DNA from: an uncultured Succinivibrionaceae bacterium
GTDB lineage: Bacteria; Pseudomonadota; Gammaproteobacteria; Enterobacterales; Succinivibrionaceae
Assembly: GCA_944389835.1 (NCBI GenBank)
Contig: CALXNU010000018.1
Coordinates: forward strand, 1 to 34,495
Length of the DNA stretch: 34,495 nt
Direction: 5' to 3'
Shown here: positions 9,512-16,709 of the stretch, one piece after another
Layout of the letters: every line of letters begins with the position of its first letter
How positions within the stretch are numbered: position 1 is the stretch's first letter
Position numbers and translations under genes: made by a program
Notes under the pieces: generated by a model
Database searches by the model: none
Told to the model about the DNA's origin: nothing
Seen by the model: only the letters and a program-made list of their open reading frames with translations

Positions 9512-11479
9512 ATGAGAATTAAATCTAATTTAAAGGTTTTAGCTTTAAGTGTTTTATTTGCCTCATCTTTTGCTTATGCAGAGGATAAACCTCTTTTAAT
9601 GGAAGGCAAAGAGACTTTATATCAAAGAGTGCTCACCACCCCAGATTGTGTTTTAAAAGCAAGTGCTGATGCTCAAGATGGTAAAGCAATTCCGGCTTTT
9701 TCACGCTATTACGTCTATGGTCGTGATGAGGCCACCGGTACTATTAAGGTTGGTGCCGATCTTACCGGTAAAATTGCAGGTTATTTAGATAGTAAATGCA
9801 CGATTGACTGGAAGATGCAAATGGCTTTGCTGTTTACTAATCCTGCCGATCGTAATCGCACTTTAATCTTTGATACCTTCGACAACTTAGATGCGGTGGT
9901 AAATGCCGAAGATCCAAAGGCTATAACTGATCCTCTTTATGCTTCTTTAAAGCAAACTGGTAAGGCTCAAGGGGTAGTGGCAACCGAGCCTGAAACCTAT
10001 ATTGATTACACTAAGCAATTTTACTTATTACCTATTTTAGAGAGCACTGAGAATATGTTCTATGATGGGTTTTATGTAAGAGAGCTCAAGATTGCCTCAG
10101 TTACTGAAGATCAAAAGAGTAAGGCTCAAGCGCAAAAAGCTCAACCTCAAACCTCAGCTATTACCTCTTTTAAAGCGGCTATTGTCTTTGTAATTGACTC
10201 TTCAATTTCTATGCAACCTTATATTGATAGGACTAAAAAAGGTATTGAGGCAGTCTACAAGCGCTTAGAGCAAGAAGGTTTAGAGGATAGCGTAAGCTTT
10301 GGTTTGGTCTCATTTAGATCAAATACCAAAGCAGTACCAGGTCTTGAGTACACCTCAAAGCTTTATGTAAATCCTGGCGAGGTAAATAATGCTGAGGATT
10401 TTGCCCATAAGGTTCAAGATTTAAATCAAGCTAAAGTTTCAAGTGCCTTGTTTGATGAAGATGCCTACAGTGGTTTAAATACCGCTTTAAGTGATATTAA
10501 TTGGTCACAATTTGGCGGTAGGTATATTGTGTTAATTACCGATGCAGGTGCCATTGAAGGTAGTAATAAGCTTTCAACAACCGGACTTGATGCGCGCGAG
10601 TTAAGACTTGAGGCTGAGCATCAAGGTGCTGCTATTTATGCCTTACACCTTCTAACAAATGCCGGTAAGAAATCACAAAACCACGATAAAGCAAAGACTC
10701 AGTATGAGGATTTGACCTTTAATCAAGTCTTACAAAAGCCTCTTTACTATCCAGTAAATGCAGGTGACGTAAATGAGTTTGGCCAAAGAATTGATGAGCT
10801 TGCAGCCTCAATTGCTTCACAGGTAAGACTCTCTTCAGAAGGTAAGATTGCCGCAGGCTCAGCTGCTGCCACCCCAGCTCCTACTGCAACACCACAAAAT
10901 CAAGCTTCAAGCTTAGAAGAGGATACTAAAAAGTTAGGCCTTGCGATGCAATTGCGCTACTTAGGTACCGTTACCGGTACTAAGACACCAACTTTCTTAG
11001 AAGGTTATGTTGCAGATCGTGATTTGGTCTATCATGAGAAACCTACCTCAACTCCAGTGGTGCTTTTAACTAAAGCGCAATTAAGCGATTTAAAGGATGT
11101 GGTCTCAGGAGTTATGGAGGCTGCCAATGAGGGTATGCTCTCACCTTATGAGATGTTCCAAAACATAAGATCACTTGCCGCCTCCTTAGGTCGTGATCCT
11201 TCAAGACTTTCTGAAGATCAAAGCTTTAAGATTGCAGAATCGGGCCTTTTAGGTGAGTACTTAGACGATCTCCCTTATAAAAGTGAGATTGCTAATATTG
11301 ATGAGGCCGCTTGGGCTGCAATGGCTCCACAAGAGCAGGATGCTTTAATTCGCTCTTTAGAGTCAAAGCTTCGCTACTATCAAGTCTATAACGATGATGT
11401 AGATCGTTGGATTGATTTAGTAGAAGGGGCCGATAAGTCTGAGGCTGTGTATCCTGTTCCATTAGAGGCTTTACCTTAA
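9512..11479 (+). CDS. secreted vWA protein resembling the periplasmic part of T6SS kinase PpkA
   Basis: This 655-residue protein starts with a clear Sec signal peptide, cleaved probably after AYA near residue 23, and has no further membrane helix, so it should be periplasmic. Residues about 30-100 look like an SH3-type domain, followed by WKMQMALLFTNPADRN, which recalls the segment before the von Willebrand A domain in PpkA-type T6SS kinases. The vWA domain starts near residue 222 and has the MIDAS motif DSSIS at 229-233 and a conserved acidic site, TDAG, at D344. The C-terminal 200 residues are helical. The kinase domain of PpkA is absent; a signal peptide stands in its place. A Shine-Dalgarno GGAGG at 9499-9503 supports the start. 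The adjacent genes encode TagT-, TagS- and TagR-like proteins, the partners of PpkA in T6SS signalling. The PpkA relationship rests on my recall of the family and is moderately sure. Confidence 0.78.
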   Translation: MRIKSNLKVLALSVLFASSFAYAEDKPLLMEGKETLYQRVLTTPDCVLKASADAQDGKAIPAFSRYYVYGRDEATGTIKVGADLTGKIAGYLDSKCTIDWKMQMALLFTNPADRNRTLIFDTFDNLDAVVNAEDPKAITDPLYASLKQTGKAQGVVATEPETYIDYTKQFYLLPILESTENMFYDGFYVRELKIASVTEDQKSKAQAQKAQPQTSAITSFKAAIVFVIDSSISMQPYIDRTKKGIEAVYKRLEQEGLEDSVSFGLVSFRSNTKAVPGLEYTSKLYVNPGEVNNAEDFAHKVQDLNQAKVSSALFDEDAYSGLNTALSDINWSQFGGRYIVLITDAGAIEGSNKLSTTGLDARELRLEAEHQGAAIYALHLLTNAGKKSQNHDKAKTQYEDLTFNQVLQKPLYYPVNAGDVNEFGQRIDELAASIASQVRLSSEGKIAAGSAAATPAPTATPQNQASSLEEDTKKLGLAMQLRYLGTVTGTKTPTFLEGYVADRDLVYHEKPTSTPVVLLTKAQLSDLKDVVSGVMEAANEGMLSPYEMFQNIRSLAASLGRDPSRLSEDQSFKIAESGLLGEYLDDLPYKSEIANIDEAAWAAMAPQEQDALIRSLESKLRYYQVYNDDVDRWIDLVEGADKSEAVYPVPLEALP

Positions 11480-11481
11480 AA

Positions 11482-12195
11482 ATGGATAATGAACTTAGAG
11501 TTGAAGATTTAGCTTTAAGTTATGATGGAGCCTTAACTGTAAGGCTCCCGAAACTTATTTTAAAGCCTGGAGAGCCTGCGGTCCTTTTAGGGGCCTCAGG
11601 TTCTGGTAAATCGACTATCTTAGAATGTTTAGGCTTTTTAACCTTTAAAGCAAGTTTTAAAAGTTATAACTTAAGCGGGCGGGAGTTAAGTTTATTAAGT
11701 GCGGAGGGTAAAAAAGACTTTCGCCAAAAAGAAATAGGTTTTATGCCCCAAATCGGAGGTTTAATCCCTTTTTTAACCATAGACGATAATATTAATTTGC
11801 AAATCTCTTTAGCCCTTAAAGTAAAAAAAGGCGATGAGCTTTTTGAGAAGTGTCGGCAAAGAGTTGCAAAAGTTGCCCATATTTTATCTATAGAGAGCAA
11901 GTTAAAGCGCTATCCTAAAGCATTATCTATAGGAGAAAGACAAAGAGCGGCGTTTTGTCGTGCTGTGGCCGCTATGCCAAATTTAATTTTAATTGATGAA
12001 CCAACGGCGGCTTTAGATCCTAAAAATGCTCATGAAATGTTTGAGTTGATTAAAAATATTACTGAGGAATTAAATTGCTATAGTTTGGTCGTAACTCACG
12101 ATGTGAATAATGCTAAGTCTTTTTCACATGTTATTTCTTGGTCACAAGAGTTAAGTGTAAATAATGACAGCATTTTTATAGATAGAGGACTTTAA
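11482..12195 (+). CDS. ABC transporter ATP-binding protein, LolD/MacB/TagT-like
   Basis: This is a complete 237-residue ABC ATPase. It has Walker A GASGSGKST at 37-45, a Q-loop around MPQIGG, the signature LSIGE at 148-152 (the second Gly of LSGGE is Ile), Walker B LILIDEPT with D172 and E173, and the switch histidine H206. The type is that of LolD, MacB and FtsE, which pair with FtsX-like permeases and drive periplasmic mechanical work rather than transport through a channel. The next gene, 2 nt downstream, is such a permease. Together with the FGE-fold protein that follows, the pair matches TagT-TagS-TagR of the T6SS threonine phosphorylation pathway. It acts on the cytoplasmic face of the inner membrane. 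ATPase identity is certain; the Tag assignment is inference from context. Confidence 0.88.
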   Translation: MDNELRVEDLALSYDGALTVRLPKLILKPGEPAVLLGASGSGKSTILECLGFLTFKASFKSYNLSGRELSLLSAEGKKDFRQKEIGFMPQIGGLIPFLTIDDNINLQISLALKVKKGDELFEKCRQRVAKVAHILSIESKLKRYPKALSIGERQRAAFCRAVAAMPNLILIDEPTAALDPKNAHEMFELIKNITEELNCYSLVVTHDVNNAKSFSHVISWSQELSVNNDSIFIDRGL

Positions 12196-12197
12196 AG

Positions 12198-13388
12198 ATG
12201 TTGTTCTCTTTAGCTTTAAAAGATCTTTGGTTTGAAAAACTTTTAAGTTTGTGTTTGATTGCCACCGTGGCTTCTATCTTAGCGCCTTTGTTATTACTGT
12301 TCTCTTTAAGAACTGGCGTTTTAAATGAGCTTGAGCAAAATTTAGTTTTAAATCCTACCAATCTTGAGATTACCTTTGGGGCTAATTATCGTTTAGATAA
12401 AACTTTTATTAAGTCTTTAGAAGAAGATCCTCATGTAGGCTTTGTAGTGCCCTTAACACGCTCTTTAGATGTGACCTGTGATGTGCAAGCGGCAAGAAAA
12501 ATTGCCCGCTTTGTAAGTGCCGTACCAAGTGCAAAAGATGATCCAATTTTAAAAGCCGCTTACTTAGAAGATTTAAAAAGCGATCAAGAAATTTATTTAT
12601 CAGAATCCTTAGCAGATAAGCTTGAAGTAAAAGCAGGTCAAGAGATAAAACTTATTGTAAGACGAGTTTTAAATGGGAAAAATCAAAATGGCATCGCCAA
12701 ATTTATCGTGCAGGGGGTCATTCCAAATCATTTAATTTCTCAAGATAGAATGTTAGTTACATTAAATACTGTAACTTTTATGGAAGATTATCGTGATGGT
12801 TTTGAGCCTTTAATCTTTTCAGATGGTTCTAAGCTTAATGATAAGCGCACGGTTTATGCAAAGGTAAGACTCTATGCTAAAGATATTTATAGTGTTGAGC
12901 CTTTGGTGAAAAAATTAGATAAAGATTATAGGATTAATTCAAAATTAGCTCAAATTCAAGAAGTTAAAGCCATTACTTCAGTTTTAGATACTATTTTTAA
13001 AGTAATTGCAACGGTAACCATCTTAGGTGGAGTGCTCTGCTTTATAGGTCTTACTATTTCCTCTTTAGCAAGAAAAGAGCGTTCTTTTGCAATGTTAAGA
13101 GTGATGGGACTTGAGGGTTTTTCTCTTCATTTATTAGTGTTATTTGAGAATGTAATATTAGCCTTAGGTGGGTTTTTGTTGGCAGGTGCCCTTTGTTTAT
13201 TAGGTTCTGCTATTTTTAATGAGATTTTCAAAGAGGCTTTAGGACAGAGGAATCTATCCTTTTTAACTTTTGAAGCTTGGGGAATTTTTGCACTAGCTAC
13301 TTTATTGGGAGTTAGTGTGATTTCTTTATCGTGTACTAAGTTTGCTTTTAGAAAAGCGCAAATTTCTGATATTTTACGTGAGGGTTAA
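12198..13388 (+). CDS. FtsX-like ABC permease, LolC/MacB/TagS-like
   Basis: This 396-residue inner-membrane protein has the four-helix FtsX/MacB topology: one transmembrane helix at about 12-36, a periplasmic domain of about 230 residues, and three C-terminal helices near 268-290, 310-335 and 360-385. The segment between helices 2 and 3 contains the family-typical LARKERSFAMLRVMG coupling helix. Length fits LolC/LolE-type proteins. It is the obvious membrane partner of the ABC ATPase 2 nt upstream. By analogy with TagS it may form a mechanotransmission complex that couples ATP hydrolysis to the periplasmic vWA, FGE-fold and lipoprotein components. Only one permease gene is present, so the transporter would be a homodimer, unlike LolCDE. 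Confidence 0.85.
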   Translation: MLFSLALKDLWFEKLLSLCLIATVASILAPLLLLFSLRTGVLNELEQNLVLNPTNLEITFGANYRLDKTFIKSLEEDPHVGFVVPLTRSLDVTCDVQAARKIARFVSAVPSAKDDPILKAAYLEDLKSDQEIYLSESLADKLEVKAGQEIKLIVRRVLNGKNQNGIAKFIVQGVIPNHLISQDRMLVTLNTVTFMEDYRDGFEPLIFSDGSKLNDKRTVYAKVRLYAKDIYSVEPLVKKLDKDYRINSKLAQIQEVKAITSVLDTIFKVIATVTILGGVLCFIGLTISSLARKERSFAMLRVMGLEGFSLHLLVLFENVILALGGFLLAGALCLLGSAIFNEIFKEALGQRNLSFLTFEAWGIFALATLLGVSVISLSCTKFAFRKAQISDILREG

Positions 13389-13392
13389 TGCA

Positions 13393-15006
13393 ATGCGTAA
13401 GTTATATCAATTAGGACTTTTAGCTTTCTGCTCAATTGCTTTGTCAGCTACCGTTAGTGCTCAAGATTTAAGTGCTTTTTATAATCCAAATCCTGATAAA
13501 GATGATGTCATTGTGCCGATGCCTTGTGATTTAAAAATGGTCTTTCGCAAGGTCTATACCAATGATTCAAAGATGCGCATGGATGATCAGAAATTTGAAG
13601 GTGGACTTAGTAATACTAAAAATCAAGTCTCAGAATCATTAAATGATCGCTATATTCAAGGATCATTCCATGATAAGGAAGGTTTTTATTATTTAATAGG
13701 CAAATATGAAGTCAATGAGTTACAGTATAACGCGTTGATGAAGGATAAATGTTCAACAGCAAAGCCTGGGGCTAAGATGCGTTTGCCTAAAACTAAAATT
13801 TCTTGGTTTGATGCGATGAATGCCGCTCGCGCTTATTCACTGTTTTTAGCCAAAAACAATGAAACACCGGTAAGTGGCAAGACTAAAGCCTTTGCAAGAC
13901 TTCCAACTGACAGTGAGTTTGAATTTGCAGTCCGTGGTGGTCGTGCCGTAAGCTCCTCGCAATTTGCAGCCCCGGTCTTTTTCACTGAAGGCGCTCTTAA
14001 AGATTATGCCTGGTATCAAAGTCCTCAATCCTCAGGTGGCAGAGTAAATCAAGTAGGTAAACTTAAACCTAATCCTTTGGGAATTTATGATCTTTTAGGC
14101 AATGTCCAAGAGATGATGCAAGATGGCTTTTATGCTACAAGATTAGGCCGTCTTCACGGACAAGCAGGTGGCTTTGTAGTTCGTGGTGGCTCTTTTAGAA
14201 CATTAGCTGAAAATATGAATAGTGCTTTGCGTACCGAAAAGCCTTTTTATCAAGGTGGTAAAGAGTTAGTAGCCGATGATATGGGTTTTCGCTTAGTCTT
14301 AAGTGTACCTGTAATGCTTGAAAGATCTGATGTGGAGACTTTAAATAAAGAAGTTGCAAGCTTAGGTTATGACAATCAAGAAAAAGGCGCAGATAAGACC
14401 GCTTTAAATACCATCTCTCAATTAGATAAGATTATTGAGGAGTCAAAGTCTGAAAATCAAGATTTAAAGACTAAAAATGAAAATCTAACTGAGTCTTTAA
14501 GTCGTTTGCGCAAAGATATGCTTGAGGCAAACGATCAGCGAGATCGTCAAAGAGACAGCGCTATTGTTACAGGTTTGCGTTTAGGTGGCTTTTTATGCTC
14601 TAACATTGCAACCGATAGGAATCGTGTAGATACCGCTAACTTTGTTTTGGAAAACTTAAAAAAGCAAGTAAAAGCTAATCCTGATAATAAGATTTTAAAA
14701 GCCACCTTACCAAAACGTGAGGAGCAATTAAAAGATACTGAAGCCTCACTTGCTTTCTTTGTTTCTTATTACAGTGATCATTTAACTGATCTTCTAAATA
14801 ATTACTCTTTAGATAATATTGAAGATCAAGAAGGAAACGCAAAGCTTGCCCTAGGTAAGGGTGAGTCGGCTTTACCTCAATATATTGAGCTTTTTATCGA
14901 TCATTTAACCTATACCTCAAAACACAAAGGAGAGGATTTAAATAAATTAAGACAATACTATACCGATAAGTGTTTTGCTTTACATGATAAATTATCGGGT
15001 AAATAA
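13393..15006 (+). CDS. periplasmic formylglycine-generating-enzyme-fold protein (TagR-like), probably non-catalytic
   Basis: Counting from ATG 13393, this 537-residue protein begins with a signal peptide cleaved near TVSAQ at about 23. Residues 40-305 form an FGE-sulfatase (SUMF1/EgtB/PvdO) domain with its hallmark motifs: RLPTDSEFEFAVRGG from R169, LLGNVQEM around 234-241, VVRGGSF around 262-268, and a closing GFRL at 298-301. The cysteine pair that does chemistry in true formylglycine-generating enzymes is missing in the stretch between VVRGGSF and GFRL, so a structural or signalling role is likely. A coiled-coil segment follows at about 345-390, then a helical C-terminal domain. In T6SS loci, TagR is a periplasmic FGE-fold regulator acting on PpkA, encoded beside TagS and TagT exactly as here. 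The start was chosen for GAGGG at 13380-13384, which lies 8-9 nt upstream; a longer frame would overlap the permease and bury the signal peptide. Confidence 0.85.
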   Translation: MRKLYQLGLLAFCSIALSATVSAQDLSAFYNPNPDKDDVIVPMPCDLKMVFRKVYTNDSKMRMDDQKFEGGLSNTKNQVSESLNDRYIQGSFHDKEGFYYLIGKYEVNELQYNALMKDKCSTAKPGAKMRLPKTKISWFDAMNAARAYSLFLAKNNETPVSGKTKAFARLPTDSEFEFAVRGGRAVSSSQFAAPVFFTEGALKDYAWYQSPQSSGGRVNQVGKLKPNPLGIYDLLGNVQEMMQDGFYATRLGRLHGQAGGFVVRGGSFRTLAENMNSALRTEKPFYQGGKELVADDMGFRLVLSVPVMLERSDVETLNKEVASLGYDNQEKGADKTALNTISQLDKIIEESKSENQDLKTKNENLTESLSRLRKDMLEANDQRDRQRDSAIVTGLRLGGFLCSNIATDRNRVDTANFVLENLKKQVKANPDNKILKATLPKREEQLKDTEASLAFFVSYYSDHLTDLLNNYSLDNIEDQEGNAKLALGKGESALPQYIELFIDHLTYTSKHKGEDLNKLRQYYTDKCFALHDKLSGK

Positions 15007-15009
15007 CTT

Positions 15010-16707
15010 ATGCAAAGATTATTTAGAATTGAAAGAGCTAAACTCTCAGCTCGCTCTTTGCGCTTTGCAAGTGAACTTAGTATTTTAAGATCTAATTTAA
15101 CTTTATTAGACTCAAGTTTAAGTTCAATTTTTGCAGTACCTGATCTTGGTGAGGAGTTCTTTGATTACAACACCCAACTTGAAGGTTGGATAAGCCCTGT
15201 TGCTACAGGCTTTGCCGAAGATAAAGTTACTTATTTAAAAGATCTTATTAATAATTTAGCTCATGAAGGGAAAATTAGCTCGCAATGTGCTGAGGATGCT
15301 TGTTACTTCTTAGATTATGGGCAACATTATGTAAAAGTTGGGGGTAATGTAGTCTTAATCCCCTATGAGACTATTGAAGAGCAAGCGCAAATAGCAAAAC
15401 GACTTGAAAATGCTAGTGCACCTTCTCATAAGTCTAGATGGTGGTTGTGGTTATTGCCAGTAATCGCGGCTTTAGGGCTTTTTGCTTTATGGTATTTTGT
15501 TTCCAATCAAGACAAGAGCCAAGATCCTAAGACTTTAGGGGACAAGCAAGAACAAGCTTTAGAGCAAGGCACTACATCTTCTAAGCCTAATCAAGAGGGA
15601 AGTGAAGATCCTGAAAATTTAAATGTAAAGGCTGATGCGCTTCCAGGAAAGGGAGCAGATTTAACTGCTACTTTAGATAAAGGAGAACCTTTAGGTGAGA
15701 AAAAGGCAGAGTTTGAAGGAGAGATTTCAGGCGATCCTATAGAGAAAGCAGGCAATCTTGAAGGTGAGATCCCAGGTGATCTTGTAGAAGGTGCGGGAGA
15801 TCTTGAAGAGGAAGCTCAAATTGCCGTGCCGGTTATAAAGCCACCTCTTGAGGAGGAAGAGGCACAGGTGATGGTGCCGGTCATTGAAGCTCAAGAAGAG
15901 CAAATTGCCGTACCGGTCATTGCCGCACCTTCTAATAATCAAGATGCTCTTTTAGAGGCTCAAAAAGCAGAACAAGAGGCTTTAGCTAAAGTTCAAGAGG
16001 CTAAGACTCCTGCACCTGAGAGTAAAGCTGAAGCTCCTGACAAGCCTTCAAAGCCTAAAGAGAGCAAAGCTCAAAATAAGCCTCAAAAGAAGCTTCCTAA
16101 GTGCTCAACTTTAATAAAGGAGCAAAAATTACCAGGTTTAATTATGGCTATAGATGGCTCAGCCTCGATGAGAACCGTGGATGTCAGAAGTGATATGGGA
16201 AGATTAAGTCGACTTGAGGCGGCGCAAAATTCTGCGGTAGAGACCGTGAAACTTTTAGATAAAAATGTTTCGGTAGGTTTAGTTGAAATTAACAGATGCC
16301 CAACTGCTTTAAAGCGCGGCTTCTTTAGTGGTGATGAAAGACATGCTTTAATTGGTAATATTTTAAATGTGGGGCCTAAAGGTAATGGTACAGCTTTGAT
16401 AAGTGGTCTTTATGCGATGGCAGAGCTTGCAAGTACTAAAGGTGAGAGCCTTGGTATTTTACTTTCAGATGGCCTTGATACTTGTGCGGGGCTTCATGGA
16501 CCTGATGTCTGTGATGTGGCACGAGATATTCACAGTAAATTGCCTAACTTTAAAATTAATGTGGTTTTAATTGGCAAAGACGCAAATAAATTACGTTGTG
16601 TAGCGCAAATCACGCAAGGTAAGGTATATACACCGCGTACTGCCCTTGAGTTTTCAGAAAGTTTAAAGGCAGCAGGCGCTCCTTTAAATGAGGTTTGTGA
16701 GGAATAG
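15010..16707 (+). CDS. membrane-anchored vWA domain protein
   Basis: This 565-residue protein has a cytoplasmic N-terminal domain of about 140 residues, one transmembrane helix at about 144-165 (WWLWLLPVIAALGLFALWYF), a long acidic low-complexity linker with repeated GE and VPVI motifs at about 170-350, and a C-terminal von Willebrand A domain. The MIDAS motif DGSAS lies at 382-386, with a second conserved aspartate in LSDGLDTC. Four or more cysteines in the vWA domain suit disulfides in the periplasm. The topology places the vWA outside the inner membrane on a flexible tether. It sits between the TagR-like gene (3-nt gap) and srfA (2-nt gap). The vWA domain is certain; ligand and partner are unknown, although the other vWA, FGE-fold and SrfA proteins of the operon are natural candidates. 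Confidence 0.8.
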   Translation: MQRLFRIERAKLSARSLRFASELSILRSNLTLLDSSLSSIFAVPDLGEEFFDYNTQLEGWISPVATGFAEDKVTYLKDLINNLAHEGKISSQCAEDACYFLDYGQHYVKVGGNVVLIPYETIEEQAQIAKRLENASAPSHKSRWWLWLLPVIAALGLFALWYFVSNQDKSQDPKTLGDKQEQALEQGTTSSKPNQEGSEDPENLNVKADALPGKGADLTATLDKGEPLGEKKAEFEGEISGDPIEKAGNLEGEIPGDLVEGAGDLEEEAQIAVPVIKPPLEEEEAQVMVPVIEAQEEQIAVPVIAAPSNNQDALLEAQKAEQEALAKVQEAKTPAPESKAEAPDKPSKPKESKAQNKPQKKLPKCSTLIKEQKLPGLIMAIDGSASMRTVDVRSDMGRLSRLEAAQNSAVETVKLLDKNVSVGLVEINRCPTALKRGFFSGDERHALIGNILNVGPKGNGTALISGLYAMAELASTKGESLGILLSDGLDTCAGLHGPDVCDVARDIHSKLPNFKINVVLIGKDANKLRCVAQITQGKVYTPRTALEFSESLKAAGAPLNEVCEE

Positions 16708-16709
16708 TT

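Noticed and set aside
11664..11900. 78-codon minus-strand open frame opposite the ABC ATPase
   Set aside because: It is a shadow of the ATPase coding frame without independent support.
13393..15006. Active formylglycine-generating enzyme with a partner sulfatase
   Set aside because: Catalytic cysteines are missing in the expected segment and no sulfatase gene is present in the window.
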